Program-made: the position numbers and the translations under genes
Shown here: piece after piece, positions 15,352-23,207 of the stretch
Layout: each line of letters starts with the position of its first letter
How positions within the stretch are numbered: the first letter of the stretch is position 1
The notes under the pieces: model-generated
What the model saw: only the letters and a program-made list of their open reading frames with translations
Told to the model about the DNA's origin: nothing
The model's database searches: none
Assembly: GCA_041635755.1 (NCBI GenBank)
Contig: JBFKUL010000008.1
Coordinates: forward strand, 1-26,544
Length of the DNA stretch: 26,544 bases
Origin: JBFKUL01 sp041635755
GTDB taxonomy: Bacteria > Pseudomonadota > Gammaproteobacteria > Burkholderiales > SG8-39
Direction of reading: 5' to 3'

Positions 15352-15789
15352 ATGCTGATGCGCGCGCTGTTTCTGGTGACCGCTGCGACCTTCGCCGGGA
15401 TCGCGCTGGCGGGCAAGGCGCCGGTGTACGCGGACCGCGACGGCGCGATCCGCGGCTACGACCCGGTCGCGTATTTCACCTACGGCGCGGCGATCAAGGG
15501 CTCGCCGCGCATCACGCACGAGTGGCGAGGCGCGACCTGGCATTTCGCGCACAACGAGAACCGCGAGAAGTTCGTTGCCGACCCGGAGAAGTACGCGCCG
15601 CAATTCGGCGGCTACTGCGCCTACGGCGTGGCCCAGGGCTATGCGGTGGAGATCGATCCGGCGGCCTGGTCGGTCGTCGGCGGCAAGCTCTACCTCAACT
15701 ACAGTCCGGGCATCAAGGCGCGCTGGCAGAGCGACGTGCCGGGGTATCTGCGCAAGGCGGAGTCGAACTGGCCGAAGGTTCTGAAGTAA
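15352..15789 (+). CDS. Exported YHS domain protein
   Basis: The 145-residue protein starts at the ATG at 15352, where GAAGGAGGA gives an excellent ribosome binding site; an open frame to 15178 lies inside the preceding gene and is not used. A short signal peptide is seen (R4, hydrophobic 5-19, A-L-A cleavage near 20). The mature part is a YHS-like domain: R-G-Y-D-P-V-A-Y-F (34-42), W-R-G-A-T-W-H-F (58-65), and D-P-E-K-Y-A-P-Q-F-G-G-Y-C-A (77-90) with one conserved Cys. YHS domains are often linked to metals, including copper, but this exported subfamily has no firmly assigned role that I know of. It follows the OmpA-like gene by 74 bases on the same strand and may be part of the same transcript or have its own promoter. 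Confidence 0.88.
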   Translation: MLMRALFLVTAATFAGIALAGKAPVYADRDGAIRGYDPVAYFTYGAAIKGSPRITHEWRGATWHFAHNENREKFVADPEKYAPQFGGYCAYGVAQGYAVEIDPAAWSVVGGKLYLNYSPGIKARWQSDVPGYLRKAESNWPKVLK

Positions 15790-15918
15790 CGAGGCGTTTT
15801 TGCAGGGCTGCGAGCGGACCGCGGCCGGCGCATTGCGCCCACGCCGGTTCCTCTCGGCGCGTTTCCTGCGTCGATGTACTCTGATCGGAATACACCGAAG
15901 CGACCGGAAGGCGATGCT

Positions 15919-16095
15919 CTATCTGCGGTGTGCCGGCTTGTTGACGCGGCCGCGCTTCTTGCCCCGCGTGGGCGAGCCGGTGCGCGCCTTGGAGCCGTAG
16001 CTGAACCGGTTGTCGCCACGCGCCTTGGCCGCCTCGCGCATGCGCGTCTCGGCAATCGTTTCGCGTGCTTTTGCGGCGCCGGTCTTTCTTTTCAT
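15919..16095 (-). CDS. Small basic hypothetical protein (58 residues)
   Basis: The ATG at 16095 is preceded by CAGGA about seven bases upstream. The 58-residue product is very rich in Lys and Arg, with an Ala/Glu/Arg helix (7-27), a short motif N-R-F-S-Y-G-S-K (29-36), and a Gly/Lys/Arg tail. It has no hydrophobic segment. It lies 56 bases downstream of livF on the same strand and could be the last gene of that transcript, or independent. I recognise no named family. The high charge suggests RNA, DNA or ribosome contact, which is speculation. It is called a gene because of the good start signal and the absence of a better frame in the 370-base interval. Confidence 0.55.
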   Translation of the reverse strand: MKRKTGAAKARETIAETRMREAAKARGDNRFSYGSKARTGSPTRGKKRGRVNKPAHRR

Positions 16096-16151
16096 GGTAG
16101 TCCTGGAAGTATGGGTCGAATGAGGGCGCAATGTTACCTCAACGGCGGGCG

Positions 16152-16853
16152 CTACACGCCAAGGTAGCGATGCTGCACGTCCTCGCTCGCGGCAAGCGCC
16201 TGCGAGTCGCCGCTCCACACGATGCGTCCTTTCTCGAGCACGAAGTGTCGGTCGGCGACCCGCATCAGCGTGCGCACGTCCTTGTCGATGATCAGGATCG
16301 AAAGGCCGGCGACCTTGAGCTGCTCGATCGAGCGGTAGATTTTCTCGCGGATGAGCGGCGCGAGGCCCTCGGTGGCCTCGTCCAGGATCAGCAGCTTCGG
16401 GTTGGTCATCAGCGCGCGGCCGATGGCAAGCATCTGCTGCTCGCCGCCCGAGAGCTGGTTGCCGAAGTGATTGCGGCGCTCGGCGAGCTCGGGAAAGAGC
16501 GCGTGCACCTTGTCCAGCGTCCAGGGCTCGGTCGCGCCGGCGCGGTTGGCGGCGGTGGCGACGAGGTTCTCGCGCACCGTAAGGTTCGGAAACACCTGCC
16601 GTCCTTCGGGCACCAGCCCGAGGCCGAGCTGCGCGACGCGAAACGAGGGCAGGCCGTGCAGCGCCCGGTCCTCGAAGCGAATCGAGCCGGCGCGCGGGCG
16701 CACGATGCCCATGATCGAGCGCACGGTGGTGGTCTTGCCCATGCCGTTGCGCCCGAGCAGGGTGACCACCTGTCCGGCATCGATCTTGAGCGACACGCCG
16801 AACAGCACCTGGCTCATGCCATAGGCCGTCTCGAGACCTTCGACGGCGAGCAT
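16152..16853 (-). CDS. livF: Branched-chain amino acid-type ABC transporter ATPase LivF
   Basis: This 233-residue cytoplasmic ATPase has the usual LivF length and motifs: Walker A G-R-N-G-M-G-K-T-T (34-42), signature L-S-G-G-E (134-138), and Walker B L-L-I-L-D-E followed by A-T-E-G-L-A-P (154-165), the last being a LivF hallmark. With LivG it powers a HAAP-family importer. Its ATG shares one base with the livG stop (TAATG), so translation is coupled. It is the last recognised transporter gene of the livK-H-M-G-F series. Members of the family import branched-chain amino acids, amides, urea or aromatic acids, so the substrate is set by LivK rather than by this subunit. Confidence 0.95.
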   Translation of the reverse strand: MLAVEGLETAYGMSQVLFGVSLKIDAGQVVTLLGRNGMGKTTTVRSIMGIVRPRAGSIRFEDRALHGLPSFRVAQLGLGLVPEGRQVFPNLTVRENLVATAANRAGATEPWTLDKVHALFPELAERRNHFGNQLSGGEQQMLAIGRALMTNPKLLILDEATEGLAPLIREKIYRSIEQLKVAGLSILIIDKDVRTLMRVADRHFVLEKGRIVWSGDSQALAASEDVQHRYLGV

Positions 16854-17602
16854 TACGCTTCCTCCCCGAGGTAGGCGGCACGCACTTCAGGGTTGACGCG
16901 GATCTCCTCGGGCGCGCCGGTGGCGATGATGCGCCCGTACACCAGCACCGAGATACGGTCGGCCAGGCTGAATACCGCGTCCATGTCGTGCTCGACCAGC
17001 ACGATCGTCTGACGGCCCTTGAGCGTGGAGAGAAACTGCACCATGCGCTGGGACTCCTCGGCGCCCATGCCGGCGACCGGCTCGTCGAGCAGCATGAGAC
17101 GCGGCTTGGTGGCGAGCACCATCGCGATCTCGAGCTGGCGCTGCTCGCCGTGCGCGAGGTTTGCCGCCAGCACATCGGCGCGTGCGCCGAGGCCGACCTC
17201 CTCGAGGATCCGGCGCGCCGGCTCGCGCAGCGCACGGTCGCCCGAGGCGGAGCGCCAGAACCGGTAGCTGTGCCCGGCGTGCGCCTGCACTGCGAGCGCG
17301 ACGTTGTCCAGCGCGGTGAATTCGCGGTACACGCTGGTGATCTGGAACGAGCGTGCGAGCCCCAGGTGCGTGCGGGCGGGCGCGCGCAGGCGCGTGACGT
17401 CTTGCCCGGCAAAGCGAATGCGGCCCGCGTCCGGGCGCAGGTCGCCCGAGAGCTGGCCGATGAGCGTGGTCTTGCCGGCGCCGTTTGGTCCGATGATGGC
17501 GTGCGTTTCGCCCGCGCGCACGTCGAGCACCACGCCGTCGGTCGCGCGCAGCGCGCCGAACTGCTTCACGAGATTGCGTACCTCGAGCAGCGCCTCAGCC
17601 AT
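16853..17602 (-). CDS. livG: Branched-chain amino acid-type ABC transporter ATPase LivG
   Basis: From the ATG at 17602 the protein has 249 residues, fitting LivG; a longer frame to 17659 lies in livM. Motifs are Walker A G-P-N-G-A-G-K-T-T (38-46), a Q-loop in A-R-S-F-Q-I-T (83-89), an atypical signature L-A-H-G-E (149-153) that is normal for LivG, and Walker B L-M-L-L-D-E-P with A-G-M-G (169-180). The C-terminal V-N-P-E-V-R-x-A-Y-L-G element is also typical. The start overlaps the livM stop by eight bases (ATGGCTGA) and the stop overlaps the livF start, so livM, livG and livF are translated as a packed block. Confidence 0.95.
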   Translation of the reverse strand: MAEALLEVRNLVKQFGALRATDGVVLDVRAGETHAIIGPNGAGKTTLIGQLSGDLRPDAGRIRFAGQDVTRLRAPARTHLGLARSFQITSVYREFTALDNVALAVQAHAGHSYRFWRSASGDRALREPARRILEEVGLGARADVLAANLAHGEQRQLEIAMVLATKPRLMLLDEPVAGMGAEESQRMVQFLSTLKGRQTIVLVEHDMDAVFSLADRISVLVYGRIIATGAPEEIRVNPEVRAAYLGEEA

Positions 17603-18539
17603 CGCGTCGGTCTCCCGGAAGAAGACCCGCGAGCCCGCGCTTGGCGAACAGCACTGCAAGCACCAGCAGCGGCCCGAGGATGATCTGCCAATGCTGCGTC
17701 CAGCCCGAGAGCACGTCCTCGAGCAGCAGCAGCACGAAGGCGCCGAGCACCGGCCCGCCGATCGTGCCCAGCCCGCCGAGGATCACCATGAACATCATCT
17801 CGCCCGAACGCGTCCAGTGCATGAAGTCGGGCGTCAGGTAGTTGGTGTGGTTGACGAGCAGCATGCCCGCCACGCCGCACATCGCCCCGGCGATGACGAA
17901 GGCGACCAGCCGGTAGCGGTAGGGCGCGATGCCGATGGCGCGGGTGCGCGCCTCGTTCGACTTCGCGGCACGGATGACCAGACCGAAACGGGAGTTGACC
18001 AGCCGATGCGACAGGTAGAGGAATACGACCAGCACGCCGAGCACCAGGTAGTAGAACGACACGGGGTTGCCGAGATCGATCAGGTCGGCGAGCTGACTCC
18101 TCTTGGGCAGTCGCATGCCGTCGTCGCCGCCGTATTCCTCGAGCGAGATGCCGAGGTAATAGAGCATCTGCGTGAAGGCGAGCGTGATCATGATGAAGTA
18201 GATGCCGCTGGTGCGAATCGACACCGCGCCGATGACGAGCGCGATGCCGGCCGAAGCTCCCACGGCGACGGCAAGCTGAAGAAAGCCATTGTGAATACCG
18301 TGGTGCGACAGGATCGCCACCGCATAGGCGCCGATGCCCAGGTACGCCGCGTGGCCGAAGGAGACCATGCCGCCGTAGCCGAGGATGAGGTTGAGGCTGA
18401 GTGCCGCGATCGCGAAGATCATCACCCGGCGCAGCAGGTCGAGATAGAAAGGCTCGTTCAGCGCCGCCGCGACCGGCGGCACGAGCGCAAGCAGCACGAG
18501 GCCGGCGACCAGGGCAATCAGGCGCACGTATCGGCGCAT
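17595..18539 (-). CDS. livM: Branched-chain amino acid-type ABC transporter permease LivM
   Basis: This is a 314-residue inner-membrane permease with about ten hydrophobic segments. The family signatures are present: L-N-L-I-L-G-Y-G-G-M-V-S-F-G-H-A-A-Y (48-65), and R-A-A-K-S-N-E-A-R-T-R-A-I-G (188-201), the cytoplasmic loop that contacts the ATPase. The segment G-G-L-G-T-I-G-G-P-V-L-G-A near residue 260 is conserved across LivM proteins. It begins two bases after the livH stop and overlaps livG at its 3' end. Confidence 0.95.
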   Translation of the reverse strand: MRRYVRLIALVAGLVLLALVPPVAAALNEPFYLDLLRRVMIFAIAALSLNLILGYGGMVSFGHAAYLGIGAYAVAILSHHGIHNGFLQLAVAVGASAGIALVIGAVSIRTSGIYFIMITLAFTQMLYYLGISLEEYGGDDGMRLPKRSQLADLIDLGNPVSFYYLVLGVLVVFLYLSHRLVNSRFGLVIRAAKSNEARTRAIGIAPYRYRLVAFVIAGAMCGVAGMLLVNHTNYLTPDFMHWTRSGEMMFMVILGGLGTIGGPVLGAFVLLLLEDVLSGWTQHWQIILGPLLVLAVLFAKRGLAGLLPGDRRDG

Positions 18540-18541
18540 GC

Positions 18542-19465
18542 TCAGCCTCCGCGCGCCCCGAACAGGCCTTGCGGCTTCAACGCGAGCACCACGGCCATCA
18601 GCAGGTAGATCAGCATCGAGGCAAGCGCGGGGCCCATGGCCTCGGCGGCGGTGGGCGAGATCATGCTGCCCAGCACGGGCTTCAGAAACGCCCGGCCCAT
18701 GGTATCCACCATGCCGACGATCACCGCGCCCACCAGCGCGCCGCGGATCGAGCCGATGCCGCCGATCACGATCACGACGAACACCTGGATCAGGATGAGC
18801 TCACCCATGCCCGGCTGCACCGCGTAGATGGGCCCGGCGAGCAGCCCCGCCAGGCCCGCCAGCGCCGCGCCGAAACCGAACACAAGCGTGTACAGGAGGC
18901 GGATGTTGATGCCGAGCGCCGAGACCATGGTGCGGTTCGAGGCGCCGGCGCGGATCAGCATGCCCAGCCGCGTGCGCGCCACCATGTACCAGAGCAGCAG
19001 TGCCACCGCCAGGCCGATGCCGAGGATCGCGACCCGGTAGAGGGGATAGCGCAGGTTGGCGACGATCTCGACGTGTCCCTGCAGGAACGCCGGAATCGAG
19101 GCGTAGATCGCCGCACGGCCCCAGAGGATCGCAATCAGCTCGTTGAAGAACAGGATCAGGCCGAAGGTGGCGAGCACCTGGTCGAGATGGTCGCGCTCGT
19201 AGAGCGCGCGCAGCACGACGACCTCGACTACGACGCCCACCACCAGCGTCCCGGCGAGTCCGAGCGCCACGCCGGCAAGCCACGACCCGGTCCAGTTGGC
19301 GGCCGCCACCGTGAGATAGGCGCCCACCATGTAAAGGGAGCCGTGCGCCAGATTCACGATGTTCATGATGCCGAGCACCAGCGTGAGCCCGGCGGCGAGC
19401 AGGAACAGCATGACGCCGAGCTGCAGCCCGTTGAGCGTCTGCTCGACGATGAGGATGGTGTTCAT
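18542..19465 (-). CDS. livH: Branched-chain amino acid-type ABC transporter permease LivH
   Basis: This is a 307-residue permease with about eight hydrophobic segments. Signatures include G-I-M-N-I-V-N-L-A-H-G-S-L-Y-M-V-G-A-Y (32-50), R-A-G-A-S-N-R-T-M-V-S-A-L-G-I-N (about 171-186), and G-G-I-G-S-I-R-G-A-L-V-G-A (about 227-239). The start context is unusual: no Shine-Dalgarno sequence is visible before the ATG at 19465. The preceding bases on the minus strand are instead the T-rich end of a terminator-like hairpin. Expression of the permease block may therefore be held below that of the binding protein encoded upstream. The stop is two bases before the livM start. Confidence 0.94.
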   Translation of the reverse strand: MNTILIVEQTLNGLQLGVMLFLLAAGLTLVLGIMNIVNLAHGSLYMVGAYLTVAAANWTGSWLAGVALGLAGTLVVGVVVEVVVLRALYERDHLDQVLATFGLILFFNELIAILWGRAAIYASIPAFLQGHVEIVANLRYPLYRVAILGIGLAVALLLWYMVARTRLGMLIRAGASNRTMVSALGINIRLLYTLVFGFGAALAGLAGLLAGPIYAVQPGMGELILIQVFVVIVIGGIGSIRGALVGAVIVGMVDTMGRAFLKPVLGSMISPTAAEAMGPALASMLIYLLMAVVLALKPQGLFGARGG

Positions 19466-19470
19466 GAGGT

Positions 19471-19503
19471 AAACAAAAGGGGCACGCCTGAAGCGTACCC
19501 CTT
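19471..19503 (-). terminator. Terminator-like hairpin between livK and livH
   Basis: On the minus strand an 11-pair stem (19493-19503 with 19477-19487, one G-U pair, loop of five) is followed directly by TTTTGTTT. This is the layout of a Rho-independent terminator. It lies 97 bases after the livK stop and six bases before the livH ATG. A partial terminator here would make more LivK than membrane components, as is common for binding-protein operons. A second, T-less hairpin (19509-19523) lies just upstream. Confidence 0.7.
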
Positions 19504-19599
19504 ACATCGGCGGCCGTGCCGCCTGCGCGATGAGCGGAGTATTGCGCCCGCTCTATCGCGCAAAGGCGAACTGGCGCCGCGCGCCGGCGACCGGATTCG

Positions 19600-20775
19600 C
19601 TACCACTTCATGCCACAGGCCTTGGAGTGCGAATCCATGTGCTTCTCGAACACGGTCTTCTTGATCCGCATCTCGACGCCGTCCCCGACCTTCTCGGCCT
19701 GCAGCAGGTAGTAGTTCTGGATCGGGAAATGGTTCGTGTTGTAGGTGAACTTGCCGCGCACAGACTCGAAGTCCGCCTTGCGCATTGCGGCGATCATGCC
19801 TTTCTTGTCCGAGAGATTGCCCTTCACCGCGCGTACTGCGGAGTCGATCAGCATGATGCCGTCGTAGCTCTGCGCGCCGTAGAACGAGGGCAGCTTGCCG
19901 TACTTCTTCTTGTAGTCGGTGACGTACTTGCGGTTCGCGGGGTTGCTCAAATCCGGGCTCCAGAAGCGCGTCTCCCACTGTCCGATGGCCGCGTCCTTCA
20001 CGGCCGGGATCGACAGCTCGTCCACCGTATACACCGAGTACAGCGGGACTTGCTGGCGCAGACCGGCCTGCGTGTACTGGCGCAGGAACTGGATTCCCAT
20101 GCCACCGGGGTAGAACACGAAGACGGCCTTCGGGTTCTTGGAGCGCAGCTGGCTGATCTCGGCCTGGTAGTCGGTTTGCCCGAGCTTGGTGTAGACCTCG
20201 TCCACGATCGAGCCTTTGAAGTAGCGCTTGAAGCCCGCGACCATGTCCTTGCCCGCGGCGTAATTGGGCGCCATGACGTAGACGTCGCTCAGGCCCAGGT
20301 CCTGCATGTGCTTGCCCATCGCCTCGGGGGTGGAGTCGTTCTGCCACGAAGTGGTGAAGAACAGCTCGCTGCACTGCTCGCCGGCGAGCTGGTGCGGGCC
20401 GGCGTTGGTGCCGATCATGAAGGTGCCGGCTTCGGTGACGGTCGGCGCGACTGCCAGCATCACGTTCGACCAGATGATCCCCGAGACGAAGTTGACCTGA
20501 TGCTTCTTCAGCATCTCGTCGGCGAGCTGCTTGCCGACGTCGGGCTTGACCTGGTCGTCGCCGTAGATCATCTCGACCTCCTTGCCCGCGATCTTGCGGC
20601 CAAGGTGATCGAGCGCGAGCTCGACGGAATTCTTCATGTCCTCGCCGATGACGCCTTGCGGGCCGGAGAGCGTGGTGATGAAGCCGATCTTGATCTTGTT
20701 CTGCGCCATCGCCGGCGCGGCCGCGAACGCAGCGGCGAGCAGGCCGACGAAAAGGGCACGTAGAGTCGTACGCAT
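19600..20775 (-). CDS. Liv-type ABC transporter substrate-binding protein (periplasmic)
   Basis: I use the ATG at 20775, with AAAGGAGA seven bases upstream; the frame is open to 20808. The 391-residue product has a signal peptide (R2, R6, hydrophobic 7-22, A-M-A/Q cleavage at 24) and no lipobox Cys. The mature part is a type I periplasmic binding fold (Peripla_BP_6): I-K-I-G-F-I-T-T-L-S-G-P-Q-G at the N-terminus, a middle hinge near Y-V-M-A-P-N-Y-A-A-G-K-D, and F-Y-G-A-Q-S-Y-D-G-I later on. The ligand is not predictable by eye; homologues bind branched-chain amino acids, amides, or aromatic acids. It heads the livKHMGF locus, separated from livH by a terminator-like hairpin and preceded by a likely promoter. 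Confidence 0.92.
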   Translation of the reverse strand: MRTTLRALFVGLLAAAFAAAPAMAQNKIKIGFITTLSGPQGVIGEDMKNSVELALDHLGRKIAGKEVEMIYGDDQVKPDVGKQLADEMLKKHQVNFVSGIIWSNVMLAVAPTVTEAGTFMIGTNAGPHQLAGEQCSELFFTTSWQNDSTPEAMGKHMQDLGLSDVYVMAPNYAAGKDMVAGFKRYFKGSIVDEVYTKLGQTDYQAEISQLRSKNPKAVFVFYPGGMGIQFLRQYTQAGLRQQVPLYSVYTVDELSIPAVKDAAIGQWETRFWSPDLSNPANRKYVTDYKKKYGKLPSFYGAQSYDGIMLIDSAVRAVKGNLSDKKGMIAAMRKADFESVRGKFTYNTNHFPIQNYYLLQAEKVGDGVEMRIKKTVFEKHMDSHSKACGMKW

Positions 20776-20846
20776 GTCTTTCTCCTTTGGTCTGGATCGC
20801 GGCGGCACCCGGTGACGGCGGGCCGGCCGCAGGATAGTGCAGGTTT

Positions 20847-20873
20847 TTTATAGCGGCGAAACCAGTCTAGCAA
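20847..20873 (-). promoter_or_regulatory. Candidate promoter for the liv operon
   Basis: On the minus strand TTGCTA (20868-20873) and TATAAA (20847-20852) resemble -35 and -10 elements, four and five of six matches, with a 15-base spacer that is slightly short. The leader to the ATG at 20775 would be about 65 bases. The patch is AT-rich compared with its surroundings, and no other hexamer pair in the 201-base divergent gap looked better. Confidence 0.45.
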
Positions 20874-20976
20874 GAGTGCCCGGGAGTGTCTAGGAACAGC
20901 CCTTGAGCGCACGCCACGGTCCCGGGCGGGGAACCGCTACACTGCGCACGACGCTAAACGAATCCCATTTCCCGCG

Positions 20977-21636
20977 ATGCTCAGGCTCGACAAGGTCACC
21001 AAGCGCTTCGGCGCGCGCAGCGTGCTGAACGCGGTCTCGCTCGAGGTCGCGGCCGGCGAGTACGTCGCGGTACTCGGCGAGTCGGGCATCGGCAAATCGA
21101 CGCTGCTGAACGTCATCGCCGGCCTCGAGCCGGTGGATGCCGGTACGGTGAGCTTCGACGGCGTCGAGCTCACGCGCCTGGACGACGACGCGCTCACGCG
21201 CCTGCGTCGCGAGCGCTTCGGTTTCGTGTTTCAGGCGTTTCACGTACTGCCGCATCTGTCGGCGGCGGAGAACGTCGGCCTGCCGCTGCTCCTGCGGCGC
21301 GCGCCTCAGGACGAGATCCGGCGCCGTGCCGCGGCGGCGCTCGCCGCGGTCGGCCTGGCCGGACGCGAATCGAGCATGCCGCGCGAGCTTTCGGGCGGCG
21401 AGCTGCAGCGCGTGGCGATCGCCCGGGCGCTGGTGGGCGAGCCTGCGCTGGTGCTCGCCGATGAGCCGACCGGCAATCTCGACCCGGAGAACGCGCGCCA
21501 GGTATTGCGGCTGTTCGCCGAGCAGGTGCGCGCGCACGGCGCGGCCGGTATCCTCGTGACCCACTCGGAGGCGGCCGCCGCAGGCTGCGACCGGCGCTAT
21601 CGGCTCACTGCCGAGGGCTTGAAGTCGGTGGATTAG
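20977..21636 (+). CDS. LolD/MacB-type ABC transporter ATPase without adjacent permease
   Basis: The 219-residue ATPase has all motor motifs: Walker A G-E-S-G-I-G-K-S-T (34-42), Q-loop F-V-F-Q-A-F-H (83-89), signature L-S-G-G-E (138-142), and Walker B L-V-L-A-D-E-P with T-G-N-L-D (158-169). The last string and the length place it in the LolD/MacB/FtsE group, which drive lipoprotein release, efflux or peptidoglycan hydrolase control through FtsX/MacB-type permeases. Such a permease normally lies next to the ATPase, but here the next plus-strand gene encodes a small exported protein and the upstream gene is divergent. It starts in the divergent region upstream of livK without a strong ribosome binding site. 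It may serve a permease encoded elsewhere. Confidence 0.9.
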   Translation: MLRLDKVTKRFGARSVLNAVSLEVAAGEYVAVLGESGIGKSTLLNVIAGLEPVDAGTVSFDGVELTRLDDDALTRLRRERFGFVFQAFHVLPHLSAAENVGLPLLLRRAPQDEIRRRAAAALAAVGLAGRESSMPRELSGGELQRVAIARALVGEPALVLADEPTGNLDPENARQVLRLFAEQVRAHGAAGILVTHSEAAAAGCDRRYRLTAEGLKSVD

Positions 21637-21714
21637 GGCGAAGCGCCGGCTGCGGCGGTCTCGCTATCATTGGGTCCGTCGAAGCGGATCGATGGGTAGA
21701 GGTGCGTCTTGAGC

Positions 21715-22224
21715 ATGCATCGTCTGATCGGCGCGGCGTTGGCCGCGCTCCTGCTGCACGCGAGCGCGGCGCTCGCGCAGGTCACGGACCGGGTCAGCCT
21801 TCGCTTCAGCGGCGGCATGCCGCTGCCGGGTCGAAGCATCGAAGGCGTCGAGCTTCGCGTCGACCGGGTGAGCTTCGCCGCGCCGGTGCCCGATCACGAC
21901 ATCGACCGCTTCTTCGCCGCGGTCGAAGCAACCCTTGCCGAGCATCGGGTGCTGCGCGACTGGCAGCTCGCGATTCCCGACGCGCCGTGGGTGGAAATCA
22001 CGATCGAGCTGCAAGGCCGGCGCATACGCCTGCTCTCGGCCCACATGCTGCTCGAGAAATCCGGCCGCAGCGTCGTCACCGAGCGCGGGCTCGAAGGGCT
22101 CGAGCGGCAAAGCCGCGAGTCGGTGCTCGCCCGGCAAAGCGAAGCGTTCCGGCGCCATCGGGCGGCCTTCGAGAAGCTGCTCACGCTGACGCTCGAGCAC
22201 GCCCGCGGCAGGCTCGCGCCCTGA
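21715..22224 (+). CDS. Exported protein of unknown function
   Basis: From the ATG at 21715 the product has 169 residues; an in-frame TTG at 21709 is closer to the AGAGGT ribosome-binding-like sequence and is a real alternative. A signal peptide is clear (H2-R3, hydrophobic 4-20, A-L-A/Q cleavage at 21). The mature part has a beta-like N-terminal half with V-E-L-R-V-D-R-V-S-F and W-V-E-I-T-I-E-L, and a charged helical C-terminal half rich in Arg, Glu and Leu (from about 110). No Cys, lipobox or membrane anchor is seen, so it should be soluble in the periplasm. I recognise no family. It follows the LolD-like ATPase by 78 bases on the same strand, and could be an envelope partner of that system, although this is only context. 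Confidence 0.75.
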   Translation: MHRLIGAALAALLLHASAALAQVTDRVSLRFSGGMPLPGRSIEGVELRVDRVSFAAPVPDHDIDRFFAAVEATLAEHRVLRDWQLAIPDAPWVEITIELQGRRIRLLSAHMLLEKSGRSVVTERGLEGLERQSRESVLARQSEAFRRHRAAFEKLLTLTLEHARGRLAP

Positions 22225-22248
22225 GTGCCCCGCGCCCGCCGGGAACGC

Positions 22249-23202
22249 CTAGGCCACCCGGTGCAATAGCGCTCGCCCGTCCCGCATGCGCCGCACGTTC
22301 TCGAGCGCGAGCGTCAGGCTGCGCGCGAGGGTTTCCTGCGTGAGCCACGCGAGGTGCGGCGCGCACACCACGTTCGGCAGCGCGAACAGCGGGTGGTCCG
22401 GCGGCGCCGGCTCCTGTGCGAACACGTCCAGGCCGGCCGCGCCGATGTGTCCGTCGCTCAGCGCTTTTGCAAGCGCGGCTTCGTCCACCAGGGCGCCGCG
22501 GGCGGTGTTCACGAGAATGGCACCAGGCATCATGCGGGCGAGCGCCCCGGCGTCGATCAGCTTGTGGGTTTCCGCGGCAAGCGGCAGGTGCAGCGAGACG
22601 ATGTGCGACTCGGCGAGCAGCGCGTCGAGCGGGCGCCAAAGGTAGGGCACGCCCGATTTTGCTGCACGCGACCAGTAGGTGGGCTTGGCGCCGAGCGCGG
22701 CGAGCATCGGTGCGAGCAGGCGCGGCACTGCGCCAAAGCCGACCAGCCCGACGGTGCGCCCGGCAAGCTCGCCGAAGCCGTCCTGCAGGCCCCAGGCCTC
22801 GCGCCAGCCATCAGGCCGGCGCACCGCGCGGTCGAGCTCGCCCAGGCGCCTGAGGCACGCGAGCATCAGGAGCAGCGCCATCTCGGCCACCGCGCGGCTG
22901 TTGGTGCCTGGCAGGTTGCATACGGCAATGCGGCGCGCCGCCGCCGCCTCGACGTCGATCGTGTTCACGCCGCTGCCGATCTTCTGGATGAGCTTCAGCC
23001 GCGGCGCGCGCGCGATCACCTCTTTCGTCACCGGCTTGAGCACGTGCCATATCACTTCCAGCTCGGGCAGCTCGCGGGCGAACGCCGCCGCGTCGCTCTC
23101 CGGGCAGCAGCGGATCTCGATGCCGTCGCCCGAGCGCGCGGCAACGCGCCGCGCGAGCGATTCACTCGCGTCGAAATGGAATACGACTCTCGTCGCCGCC
23201 AT
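22249..23202 (-). CDS. D-isomer-specific 2-hydroxyacid dehydrogenase
   Basis: From the ATG at 23202 the protein has 317 residues, the normal length. The NAD(P)-binding domain lies at about 100-280 with V-G-L-V-G-F-G-A-V (151-159). The catalytic triad is complete: R235 in N-T-A-R-G-A-L-V-D, E264 in Q-E-P, and H283 in A-P-H-L-A-W. The substrate-side loop carries I-G-S-G-V-N-T-I-D (75-83). The family interconverts 2-oxo acids and D-2-hydroxy acids (phosphoglycerate, hydroxypyruvate, lactate and others); the substrate cannot be assigned. It is the last gene of a tight minus-strand operon, five bases after the enolase paralogue, which argues for a shared pathway. The typical G-x-G-x-x-G motif here reads G-F-G-A-V-P, so the third Gly is replaced by Pro. 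Confidence 0.92.
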   Translation of the reverse strand: MAATRVVFHFDASESLARRVAARSGDGIEIRCCPESDAAAFARELPELEVIWHVLKPVTKEVIARAPRLKLIQKIGSGVNTIDVEAAAARRIAVCNLPGTNSRAVAEMALLLMLACLRRLGELDRAVRRPDGWREAWGLQDGFGELAGRTVGLVGFGAVPRLLAPMLAALGAKPTYWSRAAKSGVPYLWRPLDALLAESHIVSLHLPLAAETHKLIDAGALARMMPGAILVNTARGALVDEAALAKALSDGHIGAAGLDVFAQEPAPPDHPLFALPNVVCAPHLAWLTQETLARSLTLALENVRRMRDGRALLHRVA

Positions 23203-23207
23203 GGCGC

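Noticed and set aside
15790..15918. Intergenic stretch between the YHS gene and the small basic gene checked for a terminator or RNA gene
   Set aside because: No stem with a T-run and no tRNA-like or other RNA fold was seen by eye.
17304..19711. Two long plus-strand frames (17304-18608 and 18401-19711) opposite livG, livM, livH and livK
   Set aside because: Composition is dominated by Arg, His, Gln, Asp and Ala without hydrophobic core or domain; the minus-strand Liv proteins explain the sequence.
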